Below, one piece after another: positions 1 through 7,351 of a DNA stretch of 11,205 bases. The stretch comes from Micractinium sp. NFX-FRZ (Eukaryota; Chlorophyta; Trebouxiophyceae; Chlorellales; Chlorellaceae), in assembly GCA_029339195.1 (NCBI GenBank), contig JAPTJF010000826.1, forward strand, positions 1 to 11,205. The letters run 5' to 3'. A model generated the notes under the pieces. That model was given only the letters and a program-made list of their open reading frames with translations, did no database searches and had not been told where the DNA came from. A program made the position numbers and the translations under genes. Within the stretch, counting starts at the first letter, position 1; each line of letters opens with the position of its first letter.

Positions 1-269
1 CGATTCAGGGGTTCACTGCGGGAGCCCGCAGCACAGCAGCGACCGCCCCCCGCAGTGGCCACGAGGGCACCTAGCTGGTTCACAGCTGGCAGCGCAGCGC
101 AGCACTCACAGCAGCAAGCGAAGCGGGACGCCTCTATCTGCCGATCAGCTCTACGTTCCCTCAGCAGCAAATAGCATCAGCGCGCAGCCACCGAGGAAAA
201 GTTTGAGGGAACGCGCCGACAGCCACGCCCGCTCGGCTGCCCTAGGGATCGCACAATCGCCTTGTCGCG
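1..269 (+). promoter_or_regulatory. CAP gene upstream region / 5' leader
   Basis: This is the stretch before the CAP start codon. It contains no ATG at all; the first ATG in the window is the chosen start at 270. That fits a leader read by simple scanning. It is rich in GCAG and CAGC words, and I see no clear TATA box. How much of it is promoter and how much is transcribed leader cannot be told from sequence. Confidence 0.4.
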
Positions 270-3200
270 ATGATGGAGGCCGCAGTATCCCGTTTGGAGG
301 CGGTGGCCAACCGGCTGGAGGCCTTTGAGGTGCGCGATGATCACTTCTGCGCTGCAGGACGCCGTTCGAGCATCCGGCCCTCCTGATCGTTCATACCACG
401 ATACTCAATGCAGGCTCGGCTGACGACGCTTGCACCGGGGGCCACATCACGTGCACCTGCGCCTGCCGGAGCCGCCCCTGCCGCTGCCCCGCCCGCTCCC
501 GTTGCCGCGCCTACCGCGTCCCCTGCCGGTGCCGGCGGCGATGCCCTGGCCGCCTACCGTGCCCTGCTGGCGACGCAGCTGGGGAAGGTGGAGGGCGCAG
601 CAGAGGCGGTGGGCGGGGAGGTGCTGAAGGCGACGCGGGTGCTGGCGGAGGGGTTCCGGCGGGAGGCGGTCGTGGTGGAGGCCATCGGCGCCTGCCGCAA
701 GCCGACAGACGCTGAGCTGCAGGCGCTGGTGCAGCCGGTGGGGGAGCAGATGATGGCGGCAGGAGACATGGCCAGCGGGCCGCGCAGGTGGGTGTGCGGG
801 CCCGCCCTGGGCAGTGCTTGCCGGCAGGCGCGTGCCCGCTGGCCTTCACCAGCACCTGTCCTGTGCTAGGCCTCCACTTCGGTGCCCAGTTGCCGTAGCT
901 TTTGCACTGCTCTGAAGTGCACACTTACGAGGACCCCGCTCTCCCTGCCTGCCTGCGCGCAGCCCCTACCAGAACCACTTCAAATTTGTGTCCGAGGCTA
1001 TGCAAGCGCTGAGCTGGGTGGCCTACACGGGGCCCAACTGCGGTGCGTGCGTCTTCGCAGGGCAAGACGTGCCCTGAACGGGGTGCGGAGAGGGAACCGG
1101 GTTCTGGATATCGCAGGGCTGTGGCACAGCCGTTCAAAGCCCTTCCAACGACCTGGCTGCCGGTTGGGCACCCGCAGCCTCAGAGGCGTCCTGCTGCATT
1201 CATCCAACACACTCTGCTGCCCCTGCCCTGAGCAGGCATCCGCCTGCCATCCCTGCATGTGGAGGACGCCAGCTCAGCAGCCGAATTCTATGCTAACAAG
1301 GTGCGGCCTGGGTGGCAGGGGCGGCAGCAGTCTCAGCAACTGCAGCAGGCCCTATGCAGTGAATGGCTTGGTGTGGCTTGCAGGGCGCGCACCGGCAGAG
1401 CCTTGGGTGCAGTGCCGGGGCTGCTGGACAAACCTGGTTCCTTCACTGCTGGTATGTTTTGCATCCCCATGTGCTGCAGGTGCTGGTTGAGTGGCGGTCC
1501 AAGGACCCCAACCATGTCCCATGGGTGCATGCTGTGAAGGAGCTGCTGGCAGCGCTCAAGGTGCGGCAGGGCAGGGCAGGGATGGGCAGTACAGAACAAG
1601 CAACGGCGGGGCAGGCAGAGTGCAGCAGGTACTTCACCAACCGCGTCCTTGCCCTCTCCACCAAACTGCACGTGCCCTGGCCTCTGCTGCTGCTGCCGCT
1701 GCTGCAGGGATTCTGCGCACGGCACTTCCCTGCCGGCCCTGCCTGGAATCCTGCCGGCACACCTGCCTCCCAGTTCAAGCCTGGGGCAGCACCAGCAGGC
1801 GGCGCAGCAGCAGCACCCGCAGCAGCAGCAGCAGCAGCAGCGCCGGCGGGCAAGAAGCCGGCAGGACCGCCGCCGCCGCCCCCGCCCCCGCCTCCCGGCA
1901 GCCTGCTGGAACGCAAGCCTGCAGCAGCAGCAGCGGCGGCAGCCCCAGCCAGCGGCAGCGGAGGGGGCAACGGCATGGCGGCTTTGCTTGCGGACATCAA
2001 CAAGGGCGGCTCTGTGACCTCGGGCCTACGCAAGGTCACAGGTGGGTGCGGGGTGGTGGGGTGAGGGTGAGGGTGGGGTGGCAGAGGGCAGCAGGTCCAC
2101 AGGTTTGGAGGTGCCATTGCGTCAAAGCAGTGCTTGCTCTGCATCTGCTGCTCCGGCTTCTTCTGGTTCTGCTCCCGCTACTGCTGCGCACTCAACACTG
2201 GCGCCGGCCGCGGTGCTGCAACCGCCGCTCGTGCAGATGACATGAAGACAAAGAACCGGGCAGAGCGAAGCGGCACGGTGCCCGCAGCGCCAGCAGCGGC
2301 GCCGCCGCCAGCGGCACCGGCACCGGCAGCAGCAGGCGGCAGGGCCAAGGCAGCACCATCCGGGCCGCCGCGCATCGAGTGCGAGCAGGGGCGCAAGTGG
2401 GTGATTGAGAACCAAGTAAGTGAGGCAGGGGGGGTGGGGGGGAGGGGGGGGCTGCCTGCCGGGGCCATGGCTGCTTGCAGGTGCACCCAGGCTGGCTACA
2501 GGCGCAGCACTTCCCCACCAGCAGCTCCCTCTCCCCCGCGCCAGCCTCACCCCCGCCTTCCTGCCACCCTCAGGTGGGCAACCGCGAGATAGTGATCGAC
2601 CAGACAGAGCCCAAGCAGACCGTGTACATCTACAACTGCAGCGGCAGCACCATTCAGGTGGCAGGATGGCCTGGTTTGTGGTGTTCATGGATTTTCAATG
2701 CATTTTTGCCCTGAGCTGCACATATGGGAGGCTGGGCTGGTTGAAGGTGCTCATAGATTGTCACCCTGACCTGCACATCTGGGTCCCCAACTTCTTGTGG
2801 GATGCACTCTCCCAATCCTGCAGCAGCAATCACGCAAGGAGAGGCCGGGCAGGGGGGCAGCATTTCAGGGGCCCCAGCCGCCTGCCCGCTGCTTGCTCTT
2901 GCACGTGTCCTGTCCTGCAGCTGGACCCACACAATGACACACCCCCTGCACACCCTGTTGTTTATTGCCTGCAGGTGCGGGGCAAGGTGAATGCAATCAC
3001 GATGGACAAGTGCAGCCGCACCGGCCTGCTGTTTGAGCAAGGCAAGTGATGGGCGCGGGACGGGGGAAGTTGCGGGGCGGGGGGTGGGGAACGGCATGCC
3101 TGACAACGGGTAGAGAAGGGGAGTGGATGATAGTGCAGGGGTGGGAGGGCCAAGTGCAGGGCAGGGAGAGGGCAAGGCGGGGGCAGGGAAGGGCAGGGCA

Positions 3201-4041
3201 GGGCAGGGGTGGTGAGGAGCCGCTGCACTGGCCGCCGGTCTGCTGGTCATCATGCCCCACCTGACCCCCCATGTTGCCCGCTTCCTCTCATTCCTGCCAC
3301 TGATGCATGCACTGCCTTCTCTCCTTCCGTGCCCTGCAGTGGTGGCCACCTGCGAGCTGGTGAACAGCACCAGCGTGGAGGTGCAGTGCACGGGGGCGGT
3401 GCCCACGGTGGCGGTGGACAAGTGCGACGGCTGCCAGGTGGGGCTCGGCGGGGTGGCGCAGGTGGGAAGGCCTAGGATGGGCGGGTTTGGGTGGCGGGCA
3501 GAAGCGCTGCGGCATCCCTGCTGCCTGTCTTTAATCGCGCCCCCTTGCCCCTCATCCGCCCGCCTTTTGTTTCCTCGTGTCCCCACCCTTTGCAGCTCTA
3601 CCTGCCGCGTGAGACAATCGAGTCCACAGACATCACCACCGCCAAGTCATCAGAGGTCAACGTCATTGTGCCGGGGGCGACAGGTGGGCATTCGAAATAT
3701 AGTCGACGCCTCTTCAGGCCGGGCCGGAACAGGATGAGAGTGGGGACACGGAGGGTGGCTTGTGGTGCATGAGGGGCCGGGGTCGTGCAGCTGGGCCGGG
3801 GCGGGCAGGCTTTGCGTTGCCAGGTGCTATTCAGGCCGGCGCCGGTCGATGGGCGGCATGCCAGACACCTTCGCCCCCAAACCTCCCACCATCCCTCCCC
3901 TTTTATCTTCCAATCTGTTCTTGTTGTTGTTTGTGTGCAGAGGATGCTGAGCCCCAGGAGAGCGCGATCCCAGAGCAGTTTGTGTCCCGCTTCCGGGGCG
4001 GGCGGTGGGTGACCGAGCCGGTGGCGCACAGCGGCGCGTGA
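270..4041 (+). CDS. CAP: Cyclase-associated protein (CAP), actin-monomer recycling factor, 12 exons
   Basis: CAP proteins bind actin monomers, help cofilin take filaments apart and recharge ADP-actin with ATP in the cytoplasm. Exons: 270-329, 414-787, 963-1042, 1236-1300, 1480-1560, 1708-2041, 2237-2415, 2574-2657, 2975-3041, 3340-3437, 3596-3683, 3941-4041. They total 1611 nt, or 536 aa, usual for the family, and all phases agree. Visible parts: an N-terminal RLE motif (VSRLEAVANRLEAFE, residues 6-20); the helical CAP-N domain (about 48-230) with RKPTDAELQ, NHF, LSWVAY and FYANKV; an Ala/Pro linker with ten prolines at 274-283 (possible profilin or SH3 ligand); a WH2-like actin-binding stretch ending GLRKVTDDMKTKNR (about 309-339); and the C-terminal beta-helix CARP domain (about 385-510) with QTVYIYNCSGSTIQ, GKVNAITMDKC and VPTVAVDKCDGCQLYLP. 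The C-terminus IPEQFVSRF...WVTEPV matches the family. Two adjacent ATGs open the frame (270, 273). Intron 9 begins with GC instead of GT. The family call is firm; exact exon edges are inferred. Confidence 0.93.
1804..1942 (+). repeat. CAG/GCC/CCG triplet tracts in CAP exon 6
   Basis: Triplet-rich coding DNA. It includes seven uninterrupted CAG units at 1820-1840, a (CCG/CCC) tract at 1867-1896 that encodes ten prolines, and a second CAG/GCG run at 1918-1940. In the CAP frame the CAG runs are read as GCA and encode alanine, not glutamine. The tract forms the flexible linker between the CAP-N domain and the WH2-like region. Such repeats are prone to length change. Confidence 0.85.
2416..2573 (+). 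other. CAP intron 7, G-run 5' half and pyrimidine-rich 3' half
   Basis: The donor after a CAA codon is GTAAGT, the strongest consensus donor in the window. The acceptor is CCCTCAG. The 5' half (about 2427-2452) is almost pure G, in runs of 5 to 8. The 3' half is C/T-rich. The two halves could partly pair in the transcript, or the G runs could act as intronic splicing enhancers; both are inferences. Phase 0. Confidence 0.75.
3042..3339 (+). other. CAP intron 9, a GC-AG intron with a G-quadruplex-type run
   Basis: The exon ends ...GAGCAAG and the intron starts GCAAGTGA, the textbook form of a GC donor. The acceptor is CCCTGCAG before TGGTGGCC. Phase 1 on both sides restores LLFEQVVATCEL, which matches the CAP family. 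Using the nearby GT (AA|GTGATG) would give phase 2 and break the frame. The intron's first 170 bases are strongly G-rich, ending in five G runs with 2-nt loops around 3188-3209, which could form a quadruplex. Confidence 0.8.
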
Positions 4042-4217
4042 TGCATGCGGCACGGGCCAGCGCTGCCCCCTGTGCTGCCTTGCTCTTGTGGCTGCTGCCG
4101 AAGACTGTTAAATATACGCTTTCTGGGGAACAGAAAAGTGCACAGATATGGCACCCGCACAAACAAGTTGGCGGTGCACAGCGTGCGGACCGAGTCCCAC
4201 AGCATCAGGTCCACAGC
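4042..4217. other. Convergent intergenic spacer holding both 3' ends
   Basis: Only 176 bases separate the CAP stop and the stop of the minus-strand hydrolase model, so the two 3' UTRs probably share or overlap this space. It contains one AT-rich island (about 4107-4120, GTTAAATATACG), otherwise rare in this window. I see no TGTAA, the usual green-algal poly(A) signal, on either strand. Confidence 0.5.
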
Positions 4218-6562
4218 TCACTCGGGCGCATCTGCGGGCACAAAAGAGCCGGCAGGAGCGTTGCCTGCCAGCCAGTCGGCCACGGCGGCCGCCACTTCGG
4301 TGCCCGCCTCTCCCACCAGCAGGTTGTGCCCCCAGCCAGGGAAGTACAGCACACGGGCCCCCGGTATCTGTGCAGCAATCAGCTGGGCGTTCTCCGGCGG
4401 CACGGGGGTGTCCTGCAGTTGGTGGATGGAAGTGGTTGGCGGTGGGGAGATTGAGGGGCAGCTTCATGAGAGAAAACCCTCCCTTCCTTCCGTGTACACC
4501 GTGTGCGCATCGTGGGAGGCGGCACGCTGGCGGGTGGGCGGTGAGAAAGGAGGGGCCAGACCCCCGGTCCACCATTCTGGCCGAACCCCCGGTTCCACCG
4601 CTCTTCCCCAGCCAGAAGTCGTGGGGTGAGGAAGCCAGCAGGAAATCAAGCCAATGGCACCAGCCAGCGGCCATTCAGTCCCAGCTGGCCAGCGGCGCAC
4701 CAGGGTGCCGCCCAGCAGCAGCACGGGGCTCTCAACCTCTGGCAGCCGGTCCCACACAGTGGAGTCTGTGGTGGTGAACTCCTGCAGCAGGAGTGGGGGG
4801 CTGGCAGTGCGTAGCAATGGGGTGGTGTGTTATCCGACACCTGGCGGTGGCCACGCTGGGACCCAAAGCGGTGAGCAGGCAGCAAGGGCAGGGCAACGGA
4901 AAGAGGGAGCTGTGCATGACTGCGCACCTGATCAGCCAAGTACTGCGCCTCAGACACCGTCTCGTTGGCCTGTGGGGCAGTGAGGGCGGGTGGGGTGGGG
5001 GACGTGAGGAAGCGCTGCCTTTCATACCCCTGTTCCAGTGGGGGATACTGCTGCATCCCCTACAGCTCCGCTGCCAGCCAACCCCCAACCCCACCCCAGT
5101 ACCTGCGTCAAGAATTCGGGCATCGCCACGAGCGACGCCACGTAAGCACAGGTGCGGTTTTCGAAGCTTGGGAGCTGAGGGGGGAAGACGACAGCCATCT
5201 GCGGTGTGTGGGAGGTGCACTCCAAGGAAGCATACCATGGGGGATGTGCTGGGGCCAACGTGCGTGCTGGGGAAGCGGATGGGGAAGCGCTTTTACGGGA
5301 GATGGAGGGCAGCAGGGGTGAGTTGAAACTACATCGTTGCAGGCGGCGGGCAGCTGTGCATCCCCCACGAGCTGTCCCCTCTGCCCGCCCCACCTGCTGC
5401 GTTTGGGTCAGCTTGGCAAAGGTGTCGGGCTGGGCGATGTCGGGCAAGTCTGGCAGGATGGTGTGGTTGGACCCTGCCATGGCGCCAATGCCAATCACCC
5501 GCCCCACACGCTCGCCGTGCAGCGCCGCCAGCAGCAGGGCGATGTCGCCGCCAGTGCTCCACCCCAGGATGTCTGCCCGGGTGACGTTGAGAGCATCCAG
5601 CAGCTGCAGCACCGAGTCTGTGGCACATAGAGCGGGCGGGGGGGGCATACGGTGGGCGGCAGGTGGGCAGGTGGGCGGGTCGGGGGTGGGAAGGTGGCAG
5701 GTGGGCAGGAGGGCGGGGGTTGGGAGGGTGGCCGGCAGATGGGCGGGCTGGGAGAGTGAGGATGGCCGGCAGGCAGGCGGGAGCTGGCACTAGGCACTGC
5801 CCCCCGCCTCCCTCCCTGCACCTTCCGTGCAAGCAAGCAGCGGCGCCACGTGCAGGTGCACGCCCTGCAGCGCTGCAGTGTAGGCTGTGCCATTGGCGCT
5901 GCGCTTGTCGACGTGCAGCACAAACGTGAAGATAGTGTCCATGCATTGGTGCAGGAAAGCCACGCTGCCGCTGCTCTCGATTGTCTGCGCGTGCTGCCCT
6001 ACTGCATTTAACACTGCTGCAGCGGCAGGCAGCGCGGCCGCTGGCCAGGACAGCAAGCCTGCCAGTTCTGCTTCGCCCAGTGCGGATCCAGGTGCCTGCT
6101 GGCCTTCCAGCGCCTCCACTGCATCCACGATGGCCCTGCCCAGGGTGGCCAACCCAAATGAGCACGCTCGGTGCGCTTTGAACGCCTCGTTATCGCTGCT
6201 GCCGCCAGACGCTGCCTCGATGCGGTGCCCCAGCGCTGCGGTGGCACCGCCGTGCTGCCCCAGCTCTCTGCGCACATTGGATCCAGGCTGAGGTCAGGAT
6301 CGTCCGACTTCGAGCCTTTTCGAGGGGCTTTAAGCATCCAGGCAGAGGGACAAGCTAGGGCCTTTACCATGGGCCTTTACCTGAGCAGAGCAACCAGCTG
6401 CTGTCGCGCCCTTCTGTTGGAGGACCTGCTCAGCAGGCCAATGAGCTCCTCAAGATGCCCATTCAGCTCTCGGCAGCTGCTGTTGAAGCGCTCCGAGGCC
6501 TCCCCGCCAGCCGCTGGCACCCTGCCTATCTCGGAGGCCAACACGCCCAGCTGCTGCTGCAT
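4218..6562 (-). CDS. Helical-domain / C-terminal-half alpha/beta hydrolase fusion protein, 7 exons (putative)
   Basis: Exons in transcript order: 6562-6381, 6267-5822, 5617-5394, 5174-5103, 4969-4928, 4781-4701, 4412-4218. They total 1242 nt, or 413 aa, and all phases agree. Residues 1-209 are Ala/Leu-rich and look all-helical (RELNGHLEELIGLLSR, VAFLHQCMDTIFTFVLHVDK); I recognise no family, though a four-helix-bundle type is possible. Residues 210-413 are clearly the C-terminal part of an alpha/beta hydrolase. They have the nucleophile elbow LGWSTGG (Ser230), acid segment LLLGGTLDTPVPPENA (Asp350) and FPGWGHN (His378), so the Ser-Asp-His triad is complete. The N-terminal lobe with beta-strands and the HG oxyanion loop, usually about 80-100 residues before the elbow, is missing. 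Exons 2 and 3 join in phase 1 as GAA G|AC, so the fusion may be genuine, or exon 2 may belong to another gene. An in-frame TGA just upstream at about 6581-6583 supports the ATG at 6562. The hydrolase call is firm; the substrate is unknown and the fusion uncertain. Confidence 0.68.
5618..5821 (-). other. Intron 2 of the hydrolase model, at the domain junction
   Basis: This intron separates the helical exons from the hydrolase exons. The donor is GAAG|GTGCAG and the acceptor GTGCCACAG|ACTCGG, phase 1 on both sides. On the plus strand the interior (about 5631-5780) is an irregular array of GGTGGGC, GGCAGG and GGCGGG words. The transcript is therefore C-rich, giving an unusually long pyrimidine tract before the acceptor. 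No reading frame here supplies the missing N-terminal hydrolase lobe. Confidence 0.65.
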
Positions 6563-7351
6563 GGCGCTCTCGTGGCGCGATCAAGGCTATCGTGGCGCGG
6601 TCAAGCCAACGAGGCAGGAATTGAATGCCTGAAACAGGGGACAGCCTCATGGGACGGCGGGCACGGCGGCCGGCATGACAGGGCAGTTCCGCAACAGGTG
6701 CAAGTGTGAATCGTTGCCAAGCTTCCATGTGTCATGACAGTGTTCTTGAGCCTAGAAGGCACAGGTATGGGGACAATGCCGGCGTAGCAATCTTCATGTT
6801 GACACGTTGCCAGGGTGAGCAGCATACAAGCGGGTGGGCGCCATCATGGGCGACCCTGCACACAATGGAGCGGGGCGCGGTGGCATGCCAGCAGGGCACA
6901 AGAACTAATGAACTTGAAGCCAGGCTGAAAGCTGTGTTGCTGATTGGTGTGTGCGGCGTGTGATGCAACAGGGAGGAAGCGACAGACTGCCTTACATTGA
7001 GCGGTGCCTGGTGGGCCCCCGGCGCCCGCCACCTGCCCTGGGCTCGCGGCAGAGACAGTCATGCTGCCTTGCGCATGAGGCACGCCGCCTGCTAGGTTCA
7101 ACCTGTACGTTCAACGTGCAGTCCCACAACACAAAGGATAGTCATTATCACACGCCCTCGGGCACGCCTTGCTGCTGTGCCTGCTGTGCATGCCCCTCAG
7201 TTGGCAGCCAGACACCTCAGGCTGTGTCCTGCCGACTATCCATGCCTCTCTGCACTCTGCTGTCCTGTTTATCAGCACGCCTGAAGGACTCAACTCTCAG
7301 CCGAGAGGGACTGCCGCTCCGGACGAGCAGTCAGTGCTCCCTTTTAGCTCC
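6563..7351. promoter_or_regulatory. Divergent intergenic region between the hydrolase model and the F-box/LRR gene
   Basis: Two genes start outward from this 789-base stretch, so it probably holds both promoters and 5' leaders. I found no convincing exon on either strand; the open frames here have no recognisable motif and poor composition. A reverse CCAAT (ATTGG) occurs at 6942-6946. An in-frame ATG for the F-box gene lies at 7190 with an open frame down to the chosen start, so a longer N-terminus (54 extra residues) cannot be excluded. I see no clear TATA box. Confidence 0.45.
6571..6610. repeat. Imperfect 20-bp tandem duplication next to the hydrolase-model start
   Basis: Two adjacent copies, 6571-6590 and 6591-6610, each begin CGTGGCGCG and share TCAAG, with about 16 of 20 positions identical. 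They lie just upstream of the minus-strand start codon at 6562 and include the in-frame stop that bounds that open frame. It could be a promoter or leader duplication, or chance slippage. Confidence 0.7.

Noticed and set aside
1443..2144. Minus-strand 233-codon frame and a plus-strand Gln/Ser-rich frame (1491-2240) over CAP exons 5-6
   Set aside because: Both are shadows of the CAG/GCC tracts in the true alanine frame, which continues in phase into conserved CAP sequence on both sides.
3043..3050. GT donor inside GGCAAGTGATG as an alternative for CAP intron 9
   Set aside because: It would give phase 2 against a phase-1 acceptor exon and destroy the conserved CAP segment.
2654..3586. Minus-strand open frame of 310 codons across CAP introns 8-10
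   Set aside because: It is antisense to well-supported CAP exons and its translation is low-complexity Pro/Ala/Cys, a composition effect of C-rich DNA.
4107..4120. TTAAATATA as a TATA box
   Set aside because: It lies between two convergent 3' ends, where no gene start is expected. More likely part of a 3'-end signal or chance.
5206..5793. Plus-strand 195-codon frame opposite the hydrolase exons
   Set aside because: It overlaps the nucleophile-elbow exon in antisense and has no domain-like features.
6563..7351. Possible missing N-terminal lobe exons of the hydrolase upstream on the minus strand
   Set aside because: I read all minus-strand frames here and found no HG oxyanion motif, no strand pattern typical of the lobe and no exon with fitting splice sites.
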